From assembly GCA_028818795.1 (NCBI GenBank), contig JAPPND010000065.1, positions 1 through 55,738 of the forward strand: a stretch of DNA of 55,738 nucleotides. Direction: 5' to 3'. The position numbers and the translations under genes are program-made. Of the stretch, positions 35,379 to 44,010 are shown piece after piece. Below the pieces are notes generated by a model. The model was not told the DNA's origin and did not search any database. It saw only the letters and a program-made list of their open reading frames with translations. Source of the stretch: Gammaproteobacteria bacterium (lineage in GTDB: Bacteria > Pseudomonadota > Gammaproteobacteria > Pseudomonadales > Azotimanducaceae). Position 1 is the stretch's first letter. Each line of letters starts with the position of its first letter.

Positions 35379-36670
35379 TGCGCAACTTCGCCGCGAGCAT
35401 TCGCGAGTGGCAGCACCTTCCCATCGGGCCGAACGACCTATCCATCGGTGCTGCGGATCGCCTTCACGCGCTAGCAGAAAGGGAAACGAACCGGCTGCGC
35501 GTGCCCCAACCGGTCCTAACGCGAACCGCCAAGCCAAGCCCCCGAGCGGGCCAGGTGGTAGGTGTACTGTCGGTACCGGCCGCGAGCGTCGAGATACTGC
35601 CAAAGATCGGTGGCGAAGACGACGGTTCAGCCCGCCACGCATTGACGCGCATGCTCGCGGTCGCTTGGGGGCTACCGGTCGCAGACAGCGAACCGGCTTT
35701 GCTCGCTACCCAGAGTGACGATCTGCTCGAAGTGCTCATTCGACTTTTTGCGGATCGGCTGCTCGTTGCGGTGCGGCGGGGACTGCCGCAGCGATACCGA
35801 CTCCAGGAGGACGACCTGCCGCTATTGCGCGGCAAACTGAATGTGCCGCGTCAGCTTGCACGATACGCGATCCGTACGGACCGACTGGCGTGCAGCTTCG
35901 ACGAGTTGTCCGTGGATACGCCGCTGAATCGTGTGCTCAAAGCAGCTGTGGTCCGACTGGCGGCGACCACTCGGTCGCCGGCAAACTCACGACGGCTGGC
36001 GGAACTGGTTGCCCGGTTCGAGTTTGTCGGCGAAAGCGCAGACCCATTCGCCGAGCCCGTCAGGCTCGATCGCACCAACACGGCGTTCCATCGACTCCAC
36101 CGGATGGCGCGACAGCTCCTCGGTGGGGACTGGCAGAGTACAACCACGGGTGCCGTCGAGGGCTATGCCCTTCTGTTCCCGATGAACGAGCTCTTCGAAG
36201 AGTTCGTTGGCCTGACCTTGGGGGCTGCCTTGAGCCCACAGCCGGTATATCTACAACACACAGGTCGCTACGCATTGGAAGGACAGCATCGTGCCTTGTT
36301 CGCGCTACGCCCGGACATCGTGGTGAACGATGGTCTCGTCATCGACACCAAGTGGAAGGAACTGAAACCCAGTGAGCCGACCCTGGGCGTCGAACAAGCC
36401 GATGTCTACCAGATGCTCGCCTACGCCCGCGCCTACGAAGCCACGCGGCTAGTGTTGCTGTATCCGTGGCACCAGGGATTGGATCGGCCGGGCATTCTTC
36501 AGAGGTGGCGCATCGCCGGAACCTCTACGTTATTCGACATCGCCACCGTTGACGTCGGTGAGCCGGACTCCGTTCGGCTGACACTGCGAGAAATCGCGGG
36601 AATGGACGGCAGAACGACACCAACCGATGGCAGCGCCCGCGGATTCCCGATGGATGTCGCAACCCGCTAG
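35378..36670 (+). CDS. mcrC: McrC-like nuclease subunit of a type IV (McrBC) restriction system
   Basis: A 430-residue protein in one intact frame. The N-terminal part (VVGVLSVPAASVEILPKIGG, then HALTRMLAVAWGLPV) is typical of McrC. The PD-(D/E)XK nuclease core near residues 300-330 is ALRPDIVVNDGLVIDTKWKE with Asp and D-T-K. The GTG at 35378 overlaps the last base of the mcrB stop, a classic coupled start. McrC cleaves methylated DNA only when driven by McrB GTP hydrolysis. With mcrB decayed next door, this subunit should be idle unless another McrB exists in the genome. Confidence 0.88.
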   Translation: MRNFAASIREWQHLPIGPNDLSIGAADRLHALAERETNRLRVPQPVLTRTAKPSPRAGQVVGVLSVPAASVEILPKIGGEDDGSARHALTRMLAVAWGLPVADSEPALLATQSDDLLEVLIRLFADRLLVAVRRGLPQRYRLQEDDLPLLRGKLNVPRQLARYAIRTDRLACSFDELSVDTPLNRVLKAAVVRLAATTRSPANSRRLAELVARFEFVGESADPFAEPVRLDRTNTAFHRLHRMARQLLGGDWQSTTTGAVEGYALLFPMNELFEEFVGLTLGAALSPQPVYLQHTGRYALEGQHRALFALRPDIVVNDGLVIDTKWKELKPSEPTLGVEQADVYQMLAYARAYEATRLVLLYPWHQGLDRPGILQRWRIAGTSTLFDIATVDVGEPDSVRLTLREIAGMDGRTTPTDGSARGFPMDVATR

Positions 36671-36672
36671 CT

Positions 36673-37416
36673 CTAGCCCTTCAAGCGGGCCTCAAGTTCG
36701 GCAATCCTCGCCAACGCCGCTTCGTGGGCCTTGCGCTCCTCACTCCGCTGACGCAAGGCTTCGTGGATCGGCGGTATCCGCTCGCCCGTGCGCAAATTGC
36801 GGATGACCATGTCGGTGCGGTCGTAAGCGATCTCGGCGTCGAGCACGTCGCTCCGGTAGACACCCGGGCGCGACAGCGCGATCCGCTCGTAGACGCCGCG
36901 ACGGAGTCGGTAGGCGGTGAGTGGCTCCCGGAGACGGCCGAGCGGGTCGACCTGCCAGTACTCGTGCACGCCGAGGTCGCGGAATAGCGCCGGCTTGATG
37001 TCCACGTCCCGGCGCCAGGTCTTCTCCGCGAGTCCTTCGACGACGAGATCCGGTGGCTGACCTTCGACCCAAAGCTTGTAGGAGTTCCTGGGGTGGCGGC
37101 CGACGCCGAGCGCGACGGTGACGTCCGGTTCGACCGCAGCGGCCCGGTTGCCCTCTTCGAAGAGGATCAGCAGGTTCTGCTGGACCATGGCGTCGGGCCG
37201 GTCGGCGAGCAGCGCGAAGGCGGCGTTCCTGAAGTAGTTCAGGACATCGCCGTGCGCGGTGCTCTCCGACAACGTTTGGTCCTCGAACGGGTAGCCGTCG
37301 TCGTCAAAGCCGACCGGTGGCCGCGGCCGCCACAGGGCCTCGGCGTGGACCTCGGACAACGGCGCCGGACGGGGCCGTCGGCGCATGCTTCGGGTGCGTG
37401 CGGGGGTGTCCTGCAT
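36673..37416 (-). CDS. Uma2-family (DUF820) PD-(D/E)XK nuclease-fold protein, copy 2
   Basis: A 247-residue Uma2 protein. The catalytic-type residues are in VEPDVTVALG, PDLVVEGLAEKTWRRD and KPALFRDLGVHEYWQVDP. The C-terminus is a short coiled coil (KAHEAALARIAELEARL). The loop after the Glu (GLAEKT) departs from the usual LSPST seen in copy 1 (IASPST), but the charged residues are kept. Start at 37416 or 37386 (MRRRP). It is convergent with mcrC, two bases apart. Its function is unknown, as for copy 1. Confidence 0.83.
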   Translation of the reverse strand: MQDTPARTRSMRRRPRPAPLSEVHAEALWRPRPPVGFDDDGYPFEDQTLSESTAHGDVLNYFRNAAFALLADRPDAMVQQNLLILFEEGNRAAAVEPDVTVALGVGRHPRNSYKLWVEGQPPDLVVEGLAEKTWRRDVDIKPALFRDLGVHEYWQVDPLGRLREPLTAYRLRRGVYERIALSRPGVYRSDVLDAEIAYDRTDMVIRNLRTGERIPPIHEALRQRSEERKAHEAALARIAELEARLKG

Positions 37417-37618
37417 GACTGGAATCTACCATAGCGGGGTTCCCGTTCGGTGGTCGCCGGCAAGCATGTTGAACATGGAACCAGGAGTGTTACGGACATC
37501 TACGCGTCCGCTTGTGCGAGACTCGCCCGACATCAACCTAGGAGCCCTCGCCGACACTAGCGTCCTTGAGCAGCCGAAGTGTTCACGGTCGTCAGGTTGC
37601 ATCTGCACGACATCGCAG

Positions 37619-37657
37619 GGGCGAGGCTGCCGCGCCCCAAAGGGCGCGCCCTCGCCC
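37619..37657. repeat. Long GC-rich hairpin
   Basis: The outer arms GGGCGAGG and CCTCGCCC and the inner arms CGCGCCC and GGGCGCG (loop CAAA) make a two-part stem-loop. The inner stem also occurs at 22472-22489. Confidence 0.5.
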
Positions 37658-37691
37658 ACACTCGTTCCTGAACGGCTCGGTTCGTCAATCC

Positions 37692-37716
37692 GGGCGACCG
37701 CAAGGGTCGCCCCTAC
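37692..37716. repeat. REP-like hairpin, copy 5
   Basis: GGGCGACC, loop GCAAG, GGTCGCCC, then CCTAC. The stem and loop are identical to the copy at 22543. Confidence 0.65.
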
Positions 37717-37827
37717 GGCACGCCTCGTCGGTCTGTGGCCGCGCGATCATGGACGCCGGAGGCGGTGCTACACTCCGCCAACGAACGGAGTCAACATGGA
37801 ACGCTCTCCGAGTAGTCGGGAAGCTTG

Positions 37828-38679
37828 ATGGAAGCGTCGATCGTCTTCGACTCGTACCTGCCGGACGCACTCCGTCGTGCGCTCGACTACGCTGGCCACG
37901 ATGGCTTCGTCGCCTCGCTGCCCCAGTTGCTCCACGCCCGGGCCAATGCGCCCTACGACAACATCATCTGGAACACCTGGTTCTCCGCGAACACGGAGGA
38001 GACCGTCTGCAAAACACCGGCGGGAAACAACGTCATGGTCACGGTCCACGGGGGCGGCATCTTCGCTTCGCCCGAGCGTTTCGAGTCTGTCTACCGGGCC
38101 GACGTCAATCGTTCGAATCCCGATGGCTATACGGGCGAATACGCCGCCAAGATCTCGGCACGGGAAGCCCGTGACCTGCTCGAGGGCAAACTGCCCGACG
38201 AGGAGATTCCCGTCTTTTCGTTCGAAGAGTTCAAGCGTGGAATGCGAGATCAGCCCAGACAGTACGCGGTGGTCATGGATTTCCAGACCGCACGGAACTC
38301 GACCAGCGGCTACGTCCCATTCGACGACCTCCGGAACGAACCGTTGATGGTTGTGCGCGCCGGCGGCGTCGAAGCGGCGAACGCCTACCTCGACAAGGCA
38401 CGCGACCGCCACAACACGACGGTCATGGGCAACTGGCATCCGTACAAGCGGATCAATCCCGACCTGGCCCAGACTCGCGTGTTGTTCCTCACCGGCAATC
38501 GCGACGGCGTGGGTACCGAAGACGACGATGATGAGATCTACGGTTACGATGCAGATTCCGGCCTCGGCGGCGAGGCCTGCATCCACAACACCAGCATGAT
38601 CAACATCGCCCGCTACGTCGCTGTGGCACCGACAGACGCACTAACAGGCGTGCGCGACCTGCCCTTCTCCGTGGCGTAG
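37828..38679 (+). CDS. Unrecognised paralogue family, member E (no signal peptide)
   Basis: A 283-residue member, predicted cytoplasmic. It has DGFVASLPQLLHARANA, DNIIWNTWFSANTEE, VTVHGGGIFASPERFE, MVVRAGGVEAANAYLD, MGNWHPYKRINPDLAQTR and RYVAVAPTD. It lacks the Gly-Ser/Thr of the LPDG(S/T)EIP segment (reads LPDEEIPVFSFEEF) and carries a five-residue insertion before the C-terminal RYVAVAP (HNTSMINIARY). The ATG at 37828 is used (a TTG lies at 37825). It stands apart from the other four, flanked by a REP-like repeat upstream and a convergent binding-protein gene downstream. Confidence 0.86.
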   Translation: MEASIVFDSYLPDALRRALDYAGHDGFVASLPQLLHARANAPYDNIIWNTWFSANTEETVCKTPAGNNVMVTVHGGGIFASPERFESVYRADVNRSNPDGYTGEYAAKISAREARDLLEGKLPDEEIPVFSFEEFKRGMRDQPRQYAVVMDFQTARNSTSGYVPFDDLRNEPLMVVRAGGVEAANAYLDKARDRHNTTVMGNWHPYKRINPDLAQTRVLFLTGNRDGVGTEDDDDEIYGYDADSGLGGEACIHNTSMINIARYVAVAPTDALTGVRDLPFSVA

Positions 38680-38698
38680 ACGCGCCACCACCATCTGA

Positions 38699-40636
38699 CT
38701 ACTCAGCGTCCGGCTCCTCGTCGATGTACCAGGTCGCCGGGTGGTAGGCGAGGGTCCAGCGGTTGTCCGCACCCCAAATGCCCATTGGCGTCACGTTCTT
38801 GAGACGCGCCGATACGACCACCGGATGCGGCGCGTTGCCCACCGTGCCGATCGCCCATAGGTTCTCGGCCGCGGCGGTCAACAGCGCCTTGGCGGCCTTC
38901 GTGCGATGCGCCTCGGTGGTGGCAGTGCGCAACTCGTCGCCCCAGTACTGGATGGTGCGGATGACTTCCGGGGGCTCTTCGCCCATTTCGCCCCCGGTCT
39001 GGTAGTACCGCGCCCAGTGGTTCCACATGGTCATGTCCCAGGCGGACCGGTGGGGATAGAACCAGTCGGGCCACAGCGGAAACAGGATGTCGGTGACCTT
39101 GTCGGCATGCCACGCCGTCATCTGCATCTTGTTGGCCTGGGCGCGTTCGGCTTGCAGACCTCGCTCGATTGACTTGAGGCGCAAGTCGATGCCGACCTCC
39201 CGCCAGTAGTTCCGTACCAGTTCCAGGCTGATGCCCTTGGGGGTCTCGAAGTCGAGAAATTCGAGGGTGATGGTCAGCCGTGATCCATCCGGATACTCGC
39301 GGAGCCCGTCGCCATCGGTGTCGTGAATACCCAGCTCGTCCAGAAGCTGACGCGCGTAGTCCGGGTCGTAACGGATGTGGGCCTGGGCGAAGCGTTTCTC
39401 GTACCAACGGCTCGACGGGTGCGCGGTCACCTGGCTCGGCGTGCCCCGGCCGAAGTAGATCGCCGTGTTCATCTGATCGCGGTCGATGGCGTGGGAGAGC
39501 GCCCGCACGAACCGCCGCTCGGGCGTACCCCACACCAGTTCCCGGTATTTGAGGTCCGGATGGTTGTAGTTCGGCTGGATGGCCACGTCGGCCACATGCA
39601 GACGGCGCCAGATGTGGACCTTGTTGAGGCCCTTCGACTCGCCGAGCTTGAGCAGCGGGATGTTCTGGGTCTCCATCGCGAAGGCGGCGAAATCGAGTTG
39701 GCCGGTGGCGGCCTGGAAGGTGATCATCTGCGAGTTTTCGAGCTGGATGGCCGCGTCGATCTCGTCGATGTACGGCAATTGCTGGCCCTCGGGGTCGACC
39801 TTGAAATAGTAGGGATTGCGCTCCAGCCGCATCTTGGTCGGCGTGCGCTGCACTACCTTGTAGGCGCGAAGGGTCGGCACCTGCGCCGCGTCCTCGTTGC
39901 CCCACCCGCGCAGCGCGTCGTACATGGCCATCCACGTTCCGAAGCCTTTCTCCCTTAGCACCTCGTTGAGTTCCTCCCGGTCGCGGTAGGCGGGGTGGTA
40001 CTGCTTGAAGAAGTGCATGGGATCCACGAAGTGGCTGCCGTAGAAGGCGATGTAGTTGGCGAACAGCGGGTTGGGTTCCGGGAAGACGTACTGGAAGGTC
40101 AGATCGTCGATCACCACGAACTCCGCCCCCCGCACGGACCGGTTGGTCTGGGGCGACTTCTCGGGGTCCAGCCAGACGTGGTTGAGCCGAAACATGAAGT
40201 CGTACGAGGTCAGCGGAACACCGTCGGACCACTTGATGCCCGGTCGCAATCGGATGGTCGTAACCCGACCGTCTTCGCTCAACTCCCAGGACTCCGCGAG
40301 ATTCGGGAGGACGTTGCGCAGGTCTGCGGAGATGGTCAGCGCGTGTTCCCAGTTGAAGAACTGCCAGCTGTCCCAATGGGTGATACGTGCCCTGCCGCCG
40401 TACTTGCCGATGTTCTTGTAGGGGTGACTGACCACCGGATCGTCCGGGAGCCTCTCCGCCACCGGCGGAAGGTCTCTATCGTCCAGGAACGGACTCTGGG
40501 TGAAGCCTGTGATACCGAGTTCGCTCGCGGTCTTCGGCGGTGCGAACCACTCGAGCGGCATCGGCGCGACGTCCTCTTCGGCAACGCCGAGGGCCGCGAC
40601 CAATGCGGCGCACCCGCCGACGAATCTCAACTTCAT
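38699..40636 (-). CDS. Peptide/nickel-type ABC transporter substrate-binding protein (SBP_bac_5)
   Basis: A 645-residue binding protein of the OppA/DppA class. The leader MKLRFVGGCAALVAALGVAE is short and Sec-like. Family segments are NLAESWELSEDGRVTTIRLR, GIKWSDGVPLTSYDFMFRLN and FVRALSHAIDRDQMNTAIYF. It is longer than typical DppA (about 535) and resembles the group annotated as large oligopeptide or glycoside binding proteins. No permease or ATPase of the peptide class is next to it, so it is an orphan here. Start at 40636; the extension to 40675 gives no leader. Ligand unknown. Confidence 0.87.
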   Translation of the reverse strand: MKLRFVGGCAALVAALGVAEEDVAPMPLEWFAPPKTASELGITGFTQSPFLDDRDLPPVAERLPDDPVVSHPYKNIGKYGGRARITHWDSWQFFNWEHALTISADLRNVLPNLAESWELSEDGRVTTIRLRPGIKWSDGVPLTSYDFMFRLNHVWLDPEKSPQTNRSVRGAEFVVIDDLTFQYVFPEPNPLFANYIAFYGSHFVDPMHFFKQYHPAYRDREELNEVLREKGFGTWMAMYDALRGWGNEDAAQVPTLRAYKVVQRTPTKMRLERNPYYFKVDPEGQQLPYIDEIDAAIQLENSQMITFQAATGQLDFAAFAMETQNIPLLKLGESKGLNKVHIWRRLHVADVAIQPNYNHPDLKYRELVWGTPERRFVRALSHAIDRDQMNTAIYFGRGTPSQVTAHPSSRWYEKRFAQAHIRYDPDYARQLLDELGIHDTDGDGLREYPDGSRLTITLEFLDFETPKGISLELVRNYWREVGIDLRLKSIERGLQAERAQANKMQMTAWHADKVTDILFPLWPDWFYPHRSAWDMTMWNHWARYYQTGGEMGEEPPEVIRTIQYWGDELRTATTEAHRTKAAKALLTAAAENLWAIGTVGNAPHPVVVSARLKNVTPMGIWGADNRWTLAYHPATWYIDEEPDAE

Positions 40637-40740
40637 TGGGGCATCATGGCGAGGGCTTCGTGTGGACGTCAACATCGCGATTTGGGGTCTCCCGGTACAT
40701 CGGAGAGCAAATCAAGGGCGGCGTACGGCTGGCGGATTCG

Positions 40741-41160
40741 TCAAGAATCCACCATGGCCACAACACGCCTTCGCACCTCTCGTCCGACGCGTAGCAGGGC
40801 AGCAGCGAGTTGCTCATCGACATCCATTTCCCCTTCGTACTCCGCGAGGTTCCGTTTGCGGTGTGCCTGGTCGAGCACGCGCCACTGTTCCGCCGGAAGA
40901 CCAAGCGTGTGCTGCAAGCATTGGAAAACCAAATAGCGCGATTGACACCGATAGCCCTGGTAGCGCAGGGCGGCCATGGCCAACGCGTGCGCGGCGTTGT
41001 AGGCCAGATCGAAACGGCTCTCGAGACTCAACTCTCCCCGAGCGGCGTCTTCGAGGCGGCGAACGCCCGATCGCAGGAGGCCCCGAACTTCCGCCTCGTC
41101 CGGTGATTCGACGTGCAACCGACCGATCCGGGCCAAGTTGTCAAGCGGCGGATGGCTCAT
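40741..41160 (-). CDS. HEPN-domain protein (toxin of a HEPN-MNT pair)
   Basis: A 139-residue helical protein. LSLESRFDLAYNAAHALAMA and the later VLDQAHRKRNLAEYEGEMDV, containing the RxxRNxxxY-like signature, identify the HEPN fold. HEPN proteins in such pairs are RNases, or are modified by the partner nucleotidyltransferase. The start at 41160 (MSHPPLDNL) is preferred over 41175; its frame overlaps the end of the MNT gene by 20 bases. Confidence 0.82.
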   Translation of the reverse strand: MSHPPLDNLARIGRLHVESPDEAEVRGLLRSGVRRLEDAARGELSLESRFDLAYNAAHALAMAALRYQGYRCQSRYLVFQCLQHTLGLPAEQWRVLDQAHRKRNLAEYEGEMDVDEQLAAALLRVGREVRRRVVAMVDS

Positions 41161-41803
41161 CCAGTGCCCCCACAAGCAACAACGTTTCGCCTGAGAGAAC
41201 GCGCTTCAGGAAAGTACTGCCAGCAACTATCCGGTCGGCGAACTCCCGCTCGGTATACAGTGTCGGACTCACCTGCCTGTCGAGCAATGCTTCCACAGGC
41301 GAAAGCACTGAATACAGATCTTCAAGAATCACCTCATTCCCAACGACAAGCAGATCGATATCGCTGTCTGCACCGTCGACTCCTTCGGCGACGGAACCGT
41401 AGATCAATGCGAGCTTGATCCGATCAACTAGCGGCTCAAGAGCTTCACGAATGGGTTCGGCCAAACCCACTGTCTTTCGCACCAATCCCCGCAGTTCCTG
41501 GAACACGGGTGAATTGGGATTGGCCCGATGGTGTTTCTGCCGCCCCAGTCGAGTTACCGTGATCAGCCCGCTGGATACGAGGCGTTTGAGTTCGCGCTGA
41601 ACCGCTCCAGAACCCGACCCGGTCATTCTGATGAGTTCACTGGCCAAGAAACTTCGCGACGGTTGCCCGAACAGCAGCGACAGCAGGCGTTGCTGAGTCG
41701 TCGTGAAGAGAGCGCCCGCAATGCCGGTCCTCACCGTACGGGGTTCCAAGCCGGCTCGACGTGGGTTCGAACGGTGATTTCGGGTCGATTCGTTAATGCC
41801 CAT
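41141..41803 (-). CDS. MNT-type nucleotidyltransferase with N-terminal winged helix (antitoxin of a HEPN-MNT pair)
   Basis: About 220 residues. The first half is a winged helix (TTTQQRLLSLLFGQPSRSFL, ELIRMTGSGSGAVQRELKRL). The second is a minimal nucleotidyltransferase with GSVAEGVDGADSDIDLLVVG, the GSx10DxD motif. In HEPN-MNT (type VII) systems the MNT protein adenylylates and silences the HEPN toxin. The start is uncertain: the open frame reaches 41833, but the first codons run through an operator-like palindrome and a TATATT box, so translation from 41803 (MGINES) or even further in is more likely. Confidence 0.82.
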   Translation of the reverse strand: MGINESTRNHRSNPRRAGLEPRTVRTGIAGALFTTTQQRLLSLLFGQPSRSFLASELIRMTGSGSGAVQRELKRLVSSGLITVTRLGRQKHHRANPNSPVFQELRGLVRKTVGLAEPIREALEPLVDRIKLALIYGSVAEGVDGADSDIDLLVVGNEVILEDLYSVLSPVEALLDRQVSPTLYTEREFADRIVAGSTFLKRVLSGETLLLVGALDEPSAA

Positions 41804-41832
41804 AATGGGCAATATAATTCCCATTCTGGGCA
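41797..41832 (-). promoter_or_regulatory. Tandem palindromic operator around the HEPN-MNT promoter
   Basis: On the plus strand, TGCCCATAATGGGCA (41797-41811) is a near-perfect palindrome, and a related TTCCCATTCTGGGCA (41818-41832) follows after AT-rich sequence that reads TATATT on the minus strand (a -10 box). Two CCCAT(N)ATGGG-type half-site pairs flanking a promoter fit autoregulation by the winged helix of the adjacent protein. Confidence 0.6.
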
Positions 41833-41875
41833 CATTGCAACGTCTCCGCCGAGGCGAAGCCGTTCGCCTGCGCGG

Positions 41876-42976
41876 TCATCCCCGCCGTAGCAGCACCACC
41901 GCTTGGTCCTTGAAGCTGAGCCAGACCGGTTGGTCGGTCGGCACTTCGTGCACTGCCGTCGTTTCCTGGTTCTGCAACGCGACGGCGACAGGTTGTTCGC
42001 GTCCTGCTACTCGAACGTGGAAGTGGCTGCGGTCCCCAAGGTAGACGGCGGGTCCCATGCGCCCCTCGACTACGTTTGCGCCGTTGGTGGGTGCCTCCAC
42101 GTGGAACATCAGCTTCTCCGGACGAATCGCCACGACGACCTCCGTGCCCGGTTCGGGACCGTCCGCATCGACGTGCGCGCGTAACGTCCCCAAGGGCCCC
42201 GCATCGACGGTCGCCTGATCGCCCTCCAATCCACGAACACGACCGTCGAACAGGTTTGTCGTACCAATGAATCCAGCGACGAAACGGGACTTGGGATGTT
42301 CGTATAGACCCGTCGGCGAATCGACTTGGAGCAACCGCCCTTCGGCCATGACGGCGATTCTGTCCGACAGCGTCAGCGCCTCCTCCTGGTCGTGGGTAAC
42401 GAACACGAAGGTGATGCCCACCGAGCGTTGCAGGGCCCGCAGTTCGATCTGCATCTGTTCGCGCAGGTTCTTGTCGAGAGCCCCCAGCGGTTCGTCGAGC
42501 AGCAGCACCTTGGGCTGCATCACAAGGGCTCGGGCCAAGGCAACGCGCTGGCGCTCGCCGCCCGAGAGCTCTGTCGCAGTGCGGTTCGCGTAGCCCGGCA
42601 GCTTGATCAAGGCCAGCATGTCTTCCACCCTGCCCTGCACATCCGACTTCGAAAGACCGGATTTGCGCAGACCGAACGCGATGTTCCGGCCAACGGTCAG
42701 GTGCGGAAAGATCGCGTAGTTCTGAAACACCATGTTGGTGGGACGGCGGTGGGGCGGTATCTCCGACATGCGCTGGCCGTCGATGACGATTTCGCCGCGG
42801 GTCGGAGATTCGAACCCGGCAAGCATGCGAAGCAGGGTGGTCTTGCCGCAGCCCGACGGTCCGAGCACCGAAAAGAACTCGCTGCGGTGGATGGCAAGGT
42901 CCACGTCGTCGACGGCGACGACCGAGCCGAAGTGCTTCGACACCCCTTGGATAGAAATGATGCCTTGCTCGCTCAC
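41876..42976 (-). CDS. Polyamine/iron-type ABC transporter ATP-binding protein (PotA-like)
   Basis: A 366-residue ATPase. Walker A is [12 protein letters not shown], the Q-loop FQNYAIFPH, the signature LSGGERQR, Walker [13 protein letters not shown], and the switch His lies in [12 protein letters not shown]-terminal TOBE domain ([12 protein letters not shown]) is typical of PotA/FbpC/CysA ATPases. The GTG at 42976 is chosen as no ATG lies near the family start. It is the only ATPase of this class here, and it stands 13 kb from the fused permease and 10 kb from the binding protein, so it probably completes that transporter. It is divergent from the MBL gene. Confidence 0.88.
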   Translation of the reverse strand: MSEQGIISIQGVSKHFGSVVAVDDVDLAIHRSEFFSVLGPSGCGKTTLLRMLAGFESPTRGEIVIDGQRMSEIPPHRRPTNMVFQNYAIFPHLTVGRNIAFGLRKSGLSKSDVQGRVEDMLALIKLPGYANRTATELSGGERQRVALARALVMQPKVLLLDEPLGALDKNLREQMQIELRALQRSVGITFVFVTHDQEEALTLSDRIAVMAEGRLLQVDSPTGLYEHPKSRFVAGFIGTTNLFDGRVRGLEGDQATVDAGPLGTLRAHVDADGPEPGTEVVVAIRPEKLMFHVEAPTNGANVVEGRMGPAVYLGDRSHFHVRVAGREQPVAVALQNQETTAVHEVPTDQPVWLSFKDQAVVLLRRG

Positions 42977-43093
42977 ACCCGAAAACCGTCCATCGACATT
43001 GGGAATGGTTGCACAAATCGGCCTATCGCCGCGAATCCGCGCTGGCCCCGGTGATATTCTCGGTGGGCCGAAACCGCTGGCGAACACCGTAAG

Positions 43094-43966
43094 ATGGCCT
43101 TGGTTCAATTGGGCGACGTGACGGTACAACGTATCGTCGAACACGAGATCCCCGTCTACCATCCGTCCGAGTTCTTCGACGAGGCCACGCCCGAGGCCGT
43201 CGAACCCTACCGTTCGTGGCTCACGCCCAAGGCGCTCTGTCCGCGTACGGGCTGCATGGTCATGCCCGTGCAGTCCTACCTGGTCCGCACTCGTCACCAC
43301 TGCATCCTCATCGACACCTGCGTCGGCTGCCACAAAACGTACGCGGAGCCCTCCGAGTGGCACCAGCGCACGAACGAGGTGTGGCTCGCCAATCTCAAGG
43401 CGGCCGGCGTGAATCCCGAAGATGTGGACTACGTGTTCTGTACGCACCTGCATTCCGACCACTGCGGCTGGAACACCCGCCGGGTGGACGGCCGCTGGGT
43501 GCCGACTTTCCCGAATGCCAAGTACGTCTTTGCCCGGGACGAATACGTTGCCATGGAGGAGGAATACAGCGAGATTTTCGTCGACAACGTCCAGCCCATC
43601 GCGGAGGCCAAGCAAGCCGTACTCGTCGACTTGGACTACGCGCTGGACGACGAGATCTGGCTGGAACCGACGGTCGGCCATTCGGTGGGACACGTAGCTA
43701 TCCACCTAAAGTCCCGAGAGCGTCATGCGGCCATGTGCGGCGACCTGATCCACAGTCCGCTGCAGCTTGCCGAACCGGACTGGACCTGCAACTCGGACTA
43801 CGACCTGGCGGCGTCGGCCAGCACCCGACGGAAGTTCCTGGCGACGCACTGCGACACCGACACGCTCGTGCTGACCGCCCACTTTCCCTCGCCGTCGATG
43901 GGCCACATCGTCTCCGCAGGAGACGCTGTCGCCCAGCGGAACGCGTACGACTTCAGGTATCTCTAA
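43094..43966 (+). CDS. Metallo-beta-lactamase-fold hydrolase
   Basis: A 290-residue protein with the MBL metal motif [11 protein letters not shown] (HxHxDH), further metal residues expected at VGHSVGH and the Asp of MCGDLIHSP, and a final His in LTAHFPSPS. It resembles the AHL-lactonase/quorum-quenching-like and lactonase-like MBL group in layout. The substrate is unknown. It is transcribed divergently from the PotA-like ATPase across 117 bases containing a TTGCACAA palindrome (43009-43016). Confidence 0.86.
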   Translation: MALVQLGDVTVQRIVEHEIPVYHPSEFFDEATPEAVEPYRSWLTPKALCPRTGCMVMPVQSYLVRTRHHCILIDTCVGCHKTYAEPSEWHQRTNEVWLANLKAAGVNPEDVDYVFCTHLHSDHCGWNTRRVDGRWVPTFPNAKYVFARDEYVAMEEEYSEIFVDNVQPIAEAKQAVLVDLDYALDDEIWLEPTVGHSVGHVAIHLKSRERHAAMCGDLIHSPLQLAEPDWTCNSDYDLAASASTRRKFLATHCDTDTLVLTAHFPSPSMGHIVSAGDAVAQRNAYDFRYL

Positions 43967-44010
43967 GGCGCCCGTCGTCGGCACCGATTCATGGTCTACC
44001 ACGCGGTCCC

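Larger units (their letters stand above)
37417..37827. other. Repeat-rich intergenic stretch
   Basis: About 410 bases with no supported gene. It contains a long GC-rich hairpin (37619-37657) and a REP-like hairpin (37692-37716). An open frame across it on the plus strand is repeat-derived and has no protein-like composition. Confidence 0.55.

Noticed and set aside
37385-37828. Plus-strand open frame of 147 codons before member E
   Set aside because: It runs through REP-like repeats and has no protein-like composition.
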